NCBI GenBank assembly: GCA_014529385.2
Contig: CM043953.1
Location: forward strand, 99,375,342-99,439,341
DNA: 64,000 bases
DNA from: Adiantum capillus-veneris
Lineage: Eukaryota; Streptophyta; Polypodiopsida; Polypodiales; Pteridaceae
Direction: 5' to 3'
Position 1 is the stretch's first letter, and the number at the start of each line of letters is the position of its first letter. A program made the translations under genes and the position numbers. Below, one piece after another: positions 21,544 to 33,591 of the stretch. The notes below the pieces were generated by a model. It did not search any database. It worked only from the letters and a program-made list of their open reading frames with translations, and was not told where the DNA came from.

Positions 21544-22474
21544 CGGTGCGAGACCTATGGGGCAACGCTCCGGATAGCGGCGTGGAATTGTAATGGATTA
21601 TATAGGCTAGATGTAGGTGCCTTTGAGGACAGCTTTAGGGACAGAGACATAGTTTTCTACTCAGAGACACACCAAATACCGGGACAGCTTATGCCACATG
21701 TGAAGGGTTATTTATGGGAAACAGCTGGTCGACCAGACAAGAGATCTCTACGAGGTAGCCGGGGTTCAGGAGGAGTAGCAGTCTTATTTAAAGAGGAGCT
21801 GAAACCACTACTACAGATTATCACGAAAGATGAGCAAGCAAGGTATATGTGGATGAGAATGAGAGCCGAGACAGGTAGATTTCTATATATCGCTATATGC
21901 TACTTCCCTCCAAGTACATCAGTCTACTCCTCACCTAAAGGACAGTCCCCTTTCTCCATATTGAATAATGACATATGGGAGTTCTCTAAAGATGGAGACA
22001 TCGTTCTCTTAGGAGACTTTAATGCCAGAACGGCCAACTCTCAAGCAGTATTCTATGATACTTCTGAGGAAATGCTCAGAGAAGTGGATTTATCACAAAA
22101 GGGGCTTACTAGAAACTCACAGGATAAAGAACACACTGAATATGGGAGACATCTCAAGGAGATGGCAACTATACATGGTTTGGCCATACTTAATGGTATA
22201 GAGAATTTCCCTTTATCTGGGGGATTCACTTGCTTCCCGCACAAGCATGGGGCCAGTACAGTGGATTATGTCATGACTTCACCCAGCTTTATTTCTAGTA
22301 TCGAGGACTTTAAGGTGGGACCCAGACCGGTTGGGATTGCAGTGGATCATGCTCTCTTGACCTTATCAATCTCCTTCCAATACAATGCCTCTCAAGTACA
22401 CAGGAAGAAGACACACACAAGATATACTCACGCCAGAGACTGATTCATTCTATGTGGAAAAGATCTATAATAGG
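21544..22474 (+). pseudogene. LINE B ORF2, endonuclease part
   Basis: From the codon after the ORF1 stop the frame is open to 22443 (about 300 codons). The first endonuclease motif, WNCNG, lies only 13 codons after the stop and no in-frame ATG precedes it; the first is at 21691. The APE endonuclease motifs are intact: SETHQIPGQ, RGSGGVAVLF, YIAICYFPPSTSVYSSP, LLGDFNARTANSQ, GASTVDYVM and VGIAVDHALL. A frameshift near 22440 ends the frame just before the solo LTR insertion at 22480. Confidence 0.85.
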
Positions 22475-22479
22475 ATGTG
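22475..22479. repeat. Target-site duplication ATGTG, left copy
   Basis: ATGTG precedes the solo LTR and recurs at 22999–23003. Removing the LTR and one copy restores AGGATGTGGGCAGC as in LINE G at 40188. Confidence 0.93.
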
Positions 22480-22998
22480 TGTCACAAAATGATGACGTGG
22501 CAGACAACAGAAACCCTAAAATTCCTGCAAACCCTAATTTCTGCTAGAAACCCTAATTTCCGGAAATCGCGGAGGCTGGGAAATTTTTTTTTTAAAAAAA
22601 TGATGAGCGACGCGAATTTTTCTTTTTTTCATAAAAAAAGAGAAAAGACTCTCTAAGAGAGAGAGAGAGAGAGAGAGAACTGATGCTTTTTATTTTAAAA
22701 GCTTTTGGGGCTCTACTTTTGAGCATCCCTTGTATCTTTAAATAAGTGGTGAGGGCTTCACTTCTCAAAGCACCTGGACGCAGAGTCTGAGAGTGAAACC
22801 CTAACTACTCTCTTGTACTTTGATCTGATTAATATAAAAAGAAATACAGAAAGGGGCGCCAGTCTTTGGGGCCAATATCTCTAGGCACGGAACTTTGCCG
22901 GGCCAGTGTACATCTATTGTGATCTGTGACTTGTTTTGAAGTGGTTATTTGGTGCTGTAGCGGTTGATTCTTGACTTGGAGTGTCCAAGTCTGTTACA
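22480..22998. mobile_element. Solo LTR inside LINE B
   Basis: A 519-bp sequence from TGTCACAAAATG to CTGTTACA, flanked by the 5-bp duplication ATGTG. TG..CA ends, a TATA-like CTTTAAATAAG near 22736, and the lack of internal sequence or a second LTR identify it as a solo LTR. It is unrelated to the 595-bp LTRs. It holds an A/T homopolymer stretch and a short (GA)n at 22656–22679. Superfamily cannot be decided from an LTR alone, nor can its orientation be fixed with confidence. Confidence 0.85.
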
Positions 22999-23003
22999 AT
23001 GTG
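22999..23003. repeat. Target-site duplication ATGTG, right copy
   Basis: Matches 22475–22479 on the other side of the solo LTR. Confidence 0.93.
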
Positions 23004-25767
23004 GGCAGCTGAGCCAGTATATACTGTAGAGGAGATTACTTCTCAGTTAACAGAGATACTACATGGAGCAGCACAAGAGGCATACCCACATACTCAACCT
23101 GATAAGAAGAGAGGATCTGGGAACATGCCTCAAAACGGTTGGTATGACGAGGAATGCAGAGAGACGAGAACCCAGGTCCAGAAAGAGCTTACACTTGGGA
23201 TCATCACATATAAGCAGTCTCGGATTGCTCTTCGACGTATAGTACGTCGCAAGAAAAGGGCATTTTTAGCCAAACTGGAGAAGGATTTATATCAGCTCTT
23301 CTTGAGTCAAGACTCACATGAGGCCTGGCGTTTATTTCACGAGCACTTACCGCCTCCGACAATCACTTCTCCTGAGATTTGGGGTCAATATGTAACATCA
23401 TTATATATGGTGTCTGGAGAGCCTCCATTGCGAGATCCGCTAGAGCCATCCCTTGCTACTAGTACTTTCTTTACTACGGAAATGGTGAAAAAATCCATTG
23501 ATAAGATGAAGACAAGAAGAGCATATGATCATGATGGTTTAATAGCAAAACATCTGATCCATGCCAGGGATCTACTTTAAGAAGTCCTTGCTCGTCTGTT
23601 TAATCGGGTCACGTGTGAAGGATTACCTGAATCTTGGAAATTATCTACTATCGTACCTATTTTCAAGTCAGGGGATCCTATGATACCCGGGAACTACCGT
23701 ACCATTATGGTAGGTCACACATTGACCCGACTGTACGCATCCATTCCTCAACAAAAATTGAGTAGATGGGCAGAGAATGAGGGCATAAGGGCAACAGGAC
23801 AAGCTGGATTCAGGAGGGGTTATTCCACTTTAGATCATATTCTTACGCTCACTTCGCTGAGAAAGGAAAGTGCATGCTTAAGGATTGCCTCGGAGTTATT
23901 TCTGCAGAAGACCAATCCCTTCTAAAGAAGGAAGAGCAAGCGGGAGAAGGATGTATTGTTGCTTTGTGGATTTTCGGAAAGCTTTTGATACAATACCAAG
24001 GGCCAGATTGATGCGCAGGATGCAAGAGTTAGGGGTCCCCAAAGAGATTATTTGGGGGATCATGGCCTTATACGGGTCAGTATCTGTTTATGTACGTACT
24101 CCAAAAGGGGATTCCGACATTGTTCATTCCACCGTTGGAGTAAAGCAGGGATGCCCACTGTCCCCTCCTTTATTTGGTATGTACATAGATGAGGTATCGG
24201 ATTACATTGATAGAGAGGGTGACAGAGGTGCTCATCTTGCAGGGTCATGGATCCCTTTATTGTTGTATGCAGATGATATTGTATTGATAGCAGAATCACC
24301 AGATGGAATGCAGAGGCAGCTAGATGCATTACATAAATTCAGGGAGGACAGTGGACTGTCGGTAACTTGGGTAAAACTAAAGTTATGGTGTTTAACACCA
24401 CACCGCAGTGGGTTAGGAGATCGGCACCTACATTTGCATATGGCCAGGATACAGTAGAGTACACAGATGCATACACATACCTTGGTGTGGTATTTGCAGG
24501 ACCGAAGTTTACTCTTAAGAAAGCAGCGGATGCTAGATTGTCCAGAGCCTCTACGGCCTTGGGAGGGTTGGAGAGGATGTGTTCACAAGTGCAGTTTCAG
24601 GAACCATGAACAAAACTTTGGCTCTTTGATACTGTGGTGGCTTCGGCTATGCTTTATGGGGTCCAGATTTGGGGACCATCTGTGGATCAAGATAATTGGA
24701 AGTCAATGGAGAGACCTTTGGTATCTATGATTTCCCGAATGATTAGATCCAAGGCCTCCGTACCACACGTGATTACCCGAGCGGAACTAGCTACCCCTTC
24801 CATAGAAATTGAAGCTCTTACCAGATCAGTGTCCTTTATACATGGTTTGTGGGATACAAATAATTGCCGATAGACTAGGCTGGCCCTCGAATCCTCTCGA
24901 CAATAAGCAATGAAAGGGGATACATCATGCTGGCATGCGCAACTGTCCTCGTGGTTTTAGAGACACGGGTTCAGTATGGAAAGATTACCCCCCTTCGAAT
25001 ACTCTCTTGAGACTCCATCACTGGCAATTACACGAACGAAGATTAATAAAATCATCCGTCAGGATCTTATACACTTGGATACTAAGAGGACATCGGTAGA
25101 CCCTACACAAGAATTGGGCACGAAGATGCCCGACTACAAAGAAAACTTCCTACAGCTATCTGAAGATGGATTTGTGATTCGCCCGAGCTACATGGATACC
25201 CACCTATCTCGTGGTTTGAGATGTGCTATTGGTCAGATTCGTACATCCTCACACCAGCTGGAAATTGAATTTGGCAGATTTAGGGGAATCCCACCTGAGA
25301 GCAGAATTTGCAAGTTATGCGGAGTGGAGCCAGAGACAGAATTACACTACATATGCCATTGCACCGTGTACTATGAGATACGTGGGCGTTTCCATTGCCT
25401 ATTTAAAGAAGGCTTTGGACCTCTAGATAGAGTCATGCAATACCAAGATCAAAGATGCTTAGGCTTGTACCTACTGGAACTACATTGACACAGGGATAAT
25501 CTAATGAGAAGACAAAGAGCACTACAGCCTCAGAGGCAGATCACAGATTTCGTCGGATCGAGAGAAGCACGAGTGGAAGGAGAAGCAAGAGGCCAGCAGC
25601 CAGCACAAAGGAGTACCCACATTCATACCAAAGGCACCCTCATTGACAGGGCGATTGAGCTTAGGAAATCGAGACGACCACGACCGAGATGCAGAAGCAC
25701 ACTTCACCGGAGGAGACTACAACAAAGGATTAGAAGCATTCTAGCCAAATACCCAGAATGCTCCTAA
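23004..25767 (+). pseudogene. LINE B ORF2, reverse transcriptase and C-terminus
   Basis: Resumes at MWAAEPVYTVEEI. RT motifs are NYRTIMVGHTLTRLYAS, AGFRRGYSTLDHIL, FVDFRKAFDTIPRARL, GVKQGCPLSPPLF and LLYADDIVLIAES. About 75 bases of unrelated sequence at 23853–23930 replace the stretch between the LDHILTL motif and the VDFRKAFD motif. A deletion near 24362 shifts the frame, and stops at 23578, 24607 and 24871 break it. The C-terminus has the knuckle CKLCGVEPETELHYICHC, QRQITDFV at 25531–25554 and an Arg-rich end (KSRRPRPRCRSTLHRRRLQQ). Confidence 0.88.
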
Positions 25768-25976
25768 GAAGTTTATTTATACTTTGTATTTAGTTTTTCA
25801 CATTCACATCTATTTTCACACTTTCACACTTTTCACACTTAGTACTTTGGTACTAAGGTACCCAGACATTGTAACAGATTCACCACTTTTGTATCAGTTT
25901 GGTCTCATAGGTCATTCTGGCCTTTTGAAGACGTTAATATAACACTTCATTTCATTTCATTTCTCTCTCTCGCTCG

Positions 25977-26271
25977 GATTGTACGCCATGCTCATCTTGT
26001 ATCACCCTTTGTATCAGCTCTCACCCATTATATTCCCACATGCACACCCAGATTATGTTGTATTAGCCCCAATCACTACTTTCACCCCCCTACTCATATC
26101 CTACACAGTTCCAACTAGCTGCTTCGTTCACATCTAGCAGTTAAGATTTTAGTTTTTCACTTTACTTCATTTTATTTTTGTACCCAGACATTGTATTAGA
26201 TCCACCAAGATTGTATCAGTTTGGTCTTATAGGTCATTTTGGCCTATTGAAGACGTTTAATATAACATTTC

Positions 26272-26274
<3 letters not shown>
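25977..26274 (+). mobile_element. Tail-only LINE copy
   Basis: About 300 bases of 3' UTR-like sequence starting after TCTCTCTCGC and ending in the shared stem-loop and tail (26222–26274). No coding part is seen. Confidence 0.7.

Positions 26275-26306
<32 letters not shown>
26275..26306 (+). repeat. (TC)n microsatellite
   Basis: TC tract between a tail-only copy and the truncated 5' end of LINE C. Confidence 0.93.
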
Positions 26307-26309
<3 letters not shown>

Positions 26310-27823
26310 TAGCAGGGACATGGATCCCTTTGTTATTATATGCTGATGATATTGTGTTGATATCAGAGTCACCAGAGGGCATGCAGAGCCAGTTGGATGC
26401 ATTGCACAGCTTTGCAGAGGATAGTGGATTGTCTATGAACCTTGGTAAAACCAAGGTTATGGTGTTTAACACCACACCACAGTGGGTCAAGAGATTGGAA
26501 CCTACACTCGTATATGGTCAAGACACTGTGGAGTACACAGATGCATATACATATCTGGGGGTGGTATTCACGGGACCGAGGTTTACTCTGAGGAGAGCAG
26601 CAGAGACTAGACTGTCCAGAGCCTATGCGGCATTGGGAGGGCTAGAGAGGATGTGTTCGCAAGTTCAGTTTCAAGAACCACGAACAAAGCTATGGCTCTT
26701 TGATACTTTGGTTGCTTCAGCTATGTTGTATGGGGTCCAGGTTTGGGGACCATCTGTGAATCATGACAGTTGGAGTAGCATGGAGAGACCCTTGGTATTT
26801 ATGATATCCCGGATGATTAGAGCCAAGGCCTCCGTACCACATGCGATTATTCGAGTGGAGGTAGAAGCCCCTCCTATAGAGATTGAGGCTCTTACTAGAT
26901 CAGTGTCCTTTCTGCACATTCTATGGGATACACATAGAGGCAGATATACTAGATTGGCTCTTGAGTCCTCTAGACAGTTAGCGATGCAGGGAGACGCATC
27001 ATGTTGGTATGCGCAGATGACCTCATGGTTTCAAAGGCATGGTTTCAGCATGGATAGACTGCCTCCTATTCAGTATTCCCTGGATGCACCCTCACTGCCA
27101 GTCACACGGACAGAGATCACTAGACTCATTCGTTAGGATCTTATACAGTTGGACAGTAGGAGGACATGCGTAGAGCCGATGCAGGAGTTGGGCACGAAGA
27201 TGGCTTTCTACAAAGAGCATCTTCTCCAACTTTCGGGAGATGGGTTTGTGATTCGTCCGAGCTACATGGACACTAATTTGTCTCATGGTCTGCGATGTGC
27301 TATTGGTCAGATTCGCACATCCTCACACCAGCTGGAATCAGAGGGTAGATTGAGACGGGTAGATCCAGAGGGATACCACCGGAGTATAGGATATGCCAAC
27401 TATGCGATAGAGAGCTAGAGACAAAGCTACACTACATATGCCACTGCACTGTGTATTATGAGATACGAGGACGCTTCCATTGCTTATTCAGGGAGGGTTT
27501 TGGACCTCATGAGGTATCAGGACCAGAGATGCCTTGGCTTATATCTACTTGAGCTACATCAACATAGAGATAGTCTGCTGAGGAGACATGGAGTACGACA
27601 GTCACAGAGATAGATCACAGATTTCTTTGGATCGAGGGAGCCAGGAGACCAACCACCAGCACAAAGTTGTACCCACATTCATACATGAGGCACCCTCATT
27701 GAGGGGGCGACTGGGCTCGGGAGATCGAGACGACCACGACCGAGACACAGGAGCACACTCCATCGACGGAGACTCCAGCAGAGGATCAGAGGCATTCTAG
27801 CACGACACCCAGAGTGTCATTGA
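26307..27823 (+). pseudogene. LINE C ORF2 fragment: YADD motif to C-terminus
   Basis: The first frame runs to 27136 and includes LLYADDIVLISES, MNLGKTKVMVFNTTPQW and VQFQEPRTKLWLFDTLV. It ends at TAG 27134–27136, a Gln codon in LINE G. The frame continues to 27418, then deletions around 27340 and 27510 disturb the knuckle region. The C-terminal motif reads QR-stop-ITDFF at 27605–27628. RT motifs upstream of YADD are missing, so this is a dead fragment. Confidence 0.85.
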
Positions 27824-27995
27824 GGGCCTATTCTACATTTCACACTTCATTTTTATGTTTCACATTTTACATTCAGTACTTTTTGTACTTGTACTTCAGA
27901 CATTGTATTAGATTCACCACTTTGTATCTAATGGTCTCATAGGTCATTTTGGACTTTTGAAGACGTTAATATATCATTTCCTTTCATATCGTTTC

Positions 27996-27998
<3 letters not shown>
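26307..27998 (+). mobile_element. LINE C, 5'-truncated
   Basis: Begins inside ORF2 at the codons for LAGTWIPLLLYADD, directly after (TC)n, and ends in the shared tail (27932–27998). Closest in the window to LINE G. Confidence 0.88.

Positions 27999-28068
<70 letters not shown>
27999..28068 (+). repeat. (TC)n microsatellite
   Basis: About 70 bases of TC at the end of LINE C. Confidence 0.95.
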
Positions 28069-28073
<5 letters not shown>

Positions 28074-28121
28074 TCATTTTGGCCTTTTGAAGACGTTAAT
28101 ATAACATTTCATTTCATTTCT
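28069..28121 (+). mobile_element. Minimal LINE copy: terminal tail of about 50 bp
   Basis: Starts CATAGGTCATTTTGG directly after (TC)n and ends CATTTCATTTC directly before TCTCTC. It contains only the terminal stem-loop and tail, the shortest insertion in the window. Confidence 0.85.
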
Positions 28122-28130
28122 CTCTCTCTC

Positions 28131-28489
28131 TCTGCCCCCCTGCTCCCGCTCCCCCTCCGTTGGTTGCACCTGCTCTTGCCCCCCCCCCCCCCCCCCTTGT
28201 GCTGCCCCGTGTGCTCCCGCCCTCGCGCTGCCCTCCTGCTCTCGCTCCCCTTGCGCTGGTTGCACCTGCTCCTGCCCCCCCCCGCTCTCGCTCCCACTGC
28301 TACCCCCGCCTCCCCACGCGCTCTCTCGCTCCCCCCCCCCCCCCCCCCCCCCCCCCCCTTTTCGCGCTCTCCCTGCAACCCCAACCCTAAGCGCTCCAAC
28401 TCTACCTTCCGGCCGGAGTGTAGCGTGAGAGTGGGGAGGGATTTTAGGCGTAGAGAGAGAGAGGGCCCGTGCATAGAGTGAAAAAGTAG

Positions 28490-28541
<52 letters not shown>

Positions 28542-28787
28542 GCGTAGAAAGAGAGAATCTGCGAGCGTAGAGAGAGAAAGAGGGTAGAAAAAAGAAAACA
28601 AAAAAAAGGACATAGAGAGAGAATCTGCAAGCGTAGAGAGAGGAGGGTAGAGGGGAAAAAAAGGCGTAGAGAGAGAATCAGCGAGTGTAGAGAGAGGAGG
28701 AGGGTGGGGGCCGAGGGGGGGAGGGCGGAGCAGCTTTGTCCTCTTCACTTCTCCATCTCTCTCCCTTTCCTTTTGCGGCCTTCAATC
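28131..28787 (+). promoter_or_regulatory. Leader of LINE D: pyrimidine arm then purine arm
   Basis: A C/T-rich arm (about 28131–28370, with C runs up to about 35) is followed by a G/A-rich arm with GCGTAGAGAGAG words and (GA)n at 28494–28533, then a short pyrimidine stretch and the ORF1 ATG at 28788. The C/T and G/A arms could pair with each other. Long open frames here are translated low complexity and are not called. Confidence 0.5.
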
Positions 28788-29674
28788 ATGAGAAAACAAA
28801 ATGGCAAGGATGACCCTATGGAGGATGCCATTCAAAAATGCAAAGAAGAAATGAGTGAGTCCATCAGCAAGATCAATCGCCACCTCCTAGGTACTATTAA
28901 CGCACTCGACGAGCGCGTGGCGGCACAGGAAATCACGATACATACACTTGGGGATCGTGTGAAGGCCCAAGATGACGAACTCGCACTACTCAAAAAAGAG
29001 CTTGCAAAGGTGCGATCACAAAACGTCCTCGAAGAGGGAGAGCTTCAACCATCAATAATTGAAGAGCTTAACACGATTGAGGAACAAGTGCGGGCCATCA
29101 AAGAAGGTGGGGAGCAACAAAAGAAATGACGACCTCGTGGGTAGATGTCATCACAAAGACACAACAAAAAGCCAAAAAGGCCGAAAAATGGATCGAGGTT
29201 TTCAAGCAAGGAAAGGGCAAGGAAATAACCCCCACCCCCACACCAACCATCATTAACTTGACACTAGAAGAAGAGCAAAGGAGACGTGTGCCTGCCTTAC
29301 ACGTAAGGATATGTGGCCTCAAAGACCAAGATAATGTGGATGAAGAGGTGAAAGAACTCATGACTCTGGTGGGGGTTAACGAGCAGACGCATATGAGGGC
29401 CTGGAGAGTGGGCAATAAAAAAAGGGGGAGCAACGGAGAAACCTCGAAAGAAAGGGCACCCATCCTCTGATTCCCTTCCATGGAAGCGAAGGGCTTCTTG
29501 AAGAAGAGACTGACTCTAAAGAAGACTGGCATCTTTCTTGGAGATGACCTCACCCTCTCGCAGATTGCTCATATGCAAGAAGTAATGCTGGTAATTAGAG
29601 TAGCAAGGGAGAAAGGGAAGATTGCCTTTTACAGGGATGGAAGGGTGGTGTTATTGGAGAGACGCTCCGCATGA
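28788..29674 (+). pseudogene. LINE D ORF1 (coiled coil, RNA-binding protein)
   Basis: Same layout as LINE A ORF1 and starts MRKQNGKDDPMEDAI. A one-base deletion near 29123 shifts the frame (stop at 29127). A nonsense TGA at 29468–29470 replaces an Arg codon. The C-terminal domain (GIFLGDDLTLSQIAHMQEVM, REKGKIAFYRDGRVVLLE) follows to TGA at 29672–29674, again in frame with ORF2. Confidence 0.82.
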
Positions 29675-32600
29675 CGGTGCGAGACCTATGGGACCACACT
29701 AAAGATGGCAATCGAGAATTGTAATGGGTCACTCTGACTTGATGTAGCTGCCTTTGAGGATAGTTTCACAAGGAGAGCCATCATTTTCTACTCGGAGACG
29801 CATGAAGTCCCTGGGAAATCCATGTCACAGGTGAGCGGATATAGATGGGAGACAGCCTATAGACAGGAGACCAGATTGGAGCATCGAGGACAGGGTTCAG
29901 GGGGAGTGGCAGTTCTATTAAGGGAGGAGTTGCAGCCATTGATATATATAGTGCGCAAGGATGAACAGGCTAGGTACATGTGGGTGAGGCTCATGGCAGA
30001 GACGGGCAGATACCTCTACATCGCTATTTGTTACTTTCCTCCTAGTACGTCGGTATATGCATCACGTAGAGGACAGTTCCCCTTTGCTATTTTGGATAAT
30101 GACATATGGAAGTTTTCTAAGGATGATGGTATTATTATACTAGGGGACTTCAGTGCTAGGACTGCCCATCACAAGACAATATTTTATGCTACTTCCGAGG
30201 AAATGCTTAGGGAGCTTGGACGTTACAGAGATGGGCCTATCCAGACTATCACAAGATGGGGAGTACACTGAGTATGTCAGATACTTGATAGATATGGGAA
30301 CTGCACATAGATAGGCCATTTTAAATGGCCTACAAAGATTCTCAACAGCTGGAGGTTTTACATGCTTTCCACACCGACGTGGTGCTAGTACAGTGGATTA
30401 TGTAATGGCCCAGCCAGGTTTCATTCCATTCTCTCAAGACTTCACGGTGGGTACTAGGCCAGTTGGAGTGGCAGTTGATCATGCTATCGTGTCTTTCACC
30501 CCGACGTTTCAATTCAGCACAGCTCCATTAGGAGAGGTCCCCACGCATACTCGGTATACCTTCATGAGGGAGACGGATTCTGAGTATATGAATGAGATAT
30601 ACAGACAGCTATGCACTCAAGAGCCGGGACGGCAACTAGCTGAACTCACTCAGATATTGACAGAGACGCTCCATGATGCAGCATCAGAGGCATACCCCCA
30701 CAGTCAGCCTACACGGAGACGGTCAGCCTACACAGAGATGATGAGGAATGTAGAGAGACGAGGATCAAATTACAGAGGGAAGTGCTCATGGATACTACCA
30801 CACATAGACAATCACGGATTCTCTTTCGCCACCTAGTGCGACGAAAGAAAAGGGCTTATCTATCTCAGCTAGAGCGGGATCTGTATTAGCTATTTATGAT
30901 TCGAGACTCTGGCGAAGCATGGAGGCTATTCCACGAGCATTCACCACCACCAGAGTTCACCTCCACAGAGACCTGGGGGGGAATATACCACATCCCTCTG
31001 CACAGCATCAAGGCAACCACCTTTGTCAGACCCACTAGAGATATGCCAGGAAACATGTACTTTCTTTACTGCCGAGAGGGTAAGGAAAGCCATTGAAGAC
31101 AAGGAGAGCGCATGATCATGATGGTCTGGTAGCAGATCACTTCATCCATGCCAGAGGCATGCTTGCAGAGCTTCTTGCTATGATGTTTAATCGAGCCATG
31201 TATGAAGGATTTCTTGACACTTGGAGTATGTCTACGATTGTGCCTATTTTCAAGTCAGGAGATCCCATGATTCCCGGGACATTATGGTTGGTCACACATT
31301 GGCTAGGCTGTATGCATCTGTTCTTGAGCAGGAGTTGAGTAGATGGGCAGAGTGAGAGGGCATACAACCACCAGGGCAAGCTGGATTCAGGAGAGGTTTC
31401 TCCACTCTTAACCAGATTCTGACACTCAGAGCTATTATTGAGGAGGGTAGACACCATGGAAAGAGGATCTACTGTAGCTTTGTGGATTTCCGCAAAGCCT
31501 TTCACACAGTGCCGAGAGCCAGACTTATACGTAGACTACACGATATGAGTGTGCCTATAGAGCTGATATGGGGTATTCTAGCTTTATACAGGACAGTGAC
31601 GGGGCAGGTACACACTACTGAGGGAATGTCTGACATGATCCACTCCACTATTGGAGTGAAGCAGGGATGCCCCCTATCTCCGACTCTTTTTGGGATGTAT
31701 GTGGACGAGTTTTCAGACTATGTAGAGCGTCAGGGAGACATAGGGGCTCAGCTAGCAGGGACATCTATTCCGTTGTTACTATATGCTGATGATATTGTGC
31801 TGATTTCTGACTCTCCAGAGGGGATGCAACGTTATTTAGATGCTTTGAATAGATTTGCTCATGACATTGGATTGTCTGTCAACCTTGGAAAACCAAGGTT
31901 ATGGTGTTCAACCCACACCACAGTGGGTCAGGAGATCAGCACCCACATTTACGTATGGCCGGGAGACTGTGGAGTACGTAGATGCATATACCTATCTTGG
32001 GGTAGTTTTCGGTGGACCGGTGTTTTCATTGAGGAGAGCATCAGAGACTAGACTAACGAGAGCATATGCAGCCTTGGGAGGATTGGAGAAGATGTGTTCG
32101 CAGGTTCAATTTCAGAAACAGCGAACAAAGCTATGGCTTTTTGACACTAGTGACCTCAGCTATGCTCTACGGAGTTCGGGTATGGGGACCCTCAGTAGAC
32201 CATCATGGAGATCTGGAAACACAGATGGATGGAGACGTATGGAGAGGCCTCTGGTCTCTATGATCGCTCGGATTGCGCAAAGGCCTCAGTGCCACATGAG
32301 ATTATCCGAGCCGAGCTAGCCGCTCCCGCCCCCCCCTCGTGGTTGAGGCATTGACTAGATCAATATCCTTTATCAACACTTTATGGGATCTCCCCAGGGA
32401 CAGATATGCTCGGCTTGCCCTGGAGTCATCTCGACAACTAGCGCTACAAGGAGATACAGCATGTTGGTATGGACAAATTACATCATGGTTTCAGTCACAT
32501 GGTTTCAGCATGGATAGATTGCCTCCGTTTCAATACTCCCTAGATGCACCCTTCCTGTCTCACACACGAACAGAGCTCACCAGACTCTACACCAAGATCT

Positions 32601-33369
32601 GATTCAGCTAGATACCAAGAGCACATGGATACAGCCGACACAGGAGTTGGGAACGAAGATGGCCTTTTACAGAGAGCATCTTCTCCAACTCACGGAGAAC
32701 GGTTTTGTGACTAGGCCTGCATACATGGATACGCACTTATCTCATGGGATACAATGCGCTATTGGGCAGATACGCACATCCTCACATCAGCTCCAGATCG
32801 AGATTGGGCGATTTCGAGGGGTGCCAGCAAGGGCCAGGTGACATAGCAGGGGCCAGGATATGTCACCTATGTCACTTAGAACCAGAGACAGAGCTGCATT
32901 ACACATGTCATTGCCCGGCATACTATCAAATACGCGGCTGCTTCCACTGTCTGTTCAGAAAGAGGGCTTAATACCATTTTCTAGAGTCATTAGATACGAG
33001 GATCAGAGATGTCTCGGATTCTTCCTGCTAGAGATACGCAGACTCATGGAGAGCTTGCTGGAGGACATGAGGGGAGAGAGAGTCTCAGAGACGAGTCACA
33101 AATTTCTTTACACGAGCCAGGGGAGAGGCAGAGGAACAGTCATCACAGCGGATCTCTGAGCCCACCCACACTAGAGGTACACTGATTGACCGAGCCATGG
33201 AGCTAGGCAGATCCAGACGCCCACGACCTCGAGGGGTGTCCATCATCGACGAAGCCTGCAGCAGAATATACAGATGACTCTAGCTCGACATGCAAGACGC
33301 CCAACCAAAGTACTGACCATGGAGGATGTGGATGAGATTTGACAGCGACCGACGAGAGATTTCATTTGA
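29675..33369 (+). pseudogene. LINE D ORF2: endonuclease, RT, C-terminus
   Basis: MAIENCNGS near 29705 opens the endonuclease; Trp of the WNCNG motif is changed to Glu. YIAICYFPPSTSVYASR follows, and LGDFSART has Ser for Asn. The RT has FVDFRKAFHTVPRARL, where the catalytic Asp is His, then GVKQGCPLSPTLFGMYVDEF and LLYADDIVLISDS. Many frameshifts occur (30230, 30730, 31000, 31290, 31890). C-terminal parts are CHLCHLEPETELHYTCHC and a degraded QRRVTNFF at 33086–33109. An (AC)n tract at 33389–33421 lies in the 3' UTR. Confidence 0.85.
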
Positions 33370-33385
33370 ATATCCCCCCCCCCCC

Positions 33386-33426
<41 letters not shown>

Positions 33427-33591
33427 AACTTCAGATTCATTTCCTTAATGTTTCTAGTGTTAGATCTTTGTACTTTCCGTACTCAGACATGATATCAGAT
33501 TCACCAATTGTAAATTTTTGGTCTCATATGTCATTTTGGCCTTTTGAAGACGTTTATTAACATTTCATTTCATTTTCATTTCTCTCTCTCG

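Larger units (their letters stand above)
19649..25962 (+). mobile_element. LINE B, near full length, split by a solo LTR
   Basis: Leader (19649–20376), ORF1, ORF2 and 3' UTR are all present. Without the solo LTR and one target duplication the element is about 5.8 kb. The 5' end follows TCTCTCTC and the 3' end is the shared tail (25904–25962) followed by a short TC tract. The coding part is broken by a few stops and frameshifts. Confidence 0.85.
28131..33581 (+). mobile_element. LINE D, full length
   Basis: Carries the two-arm leader, ORF1, ORF2 and 3' UTR with tail (33519–33581). It belongs to the subfamily of LINEs A and L. Both ORFs are broken. Length is about 5.4 kb. A TC tract lies at each end. 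Confidence 0.85.
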
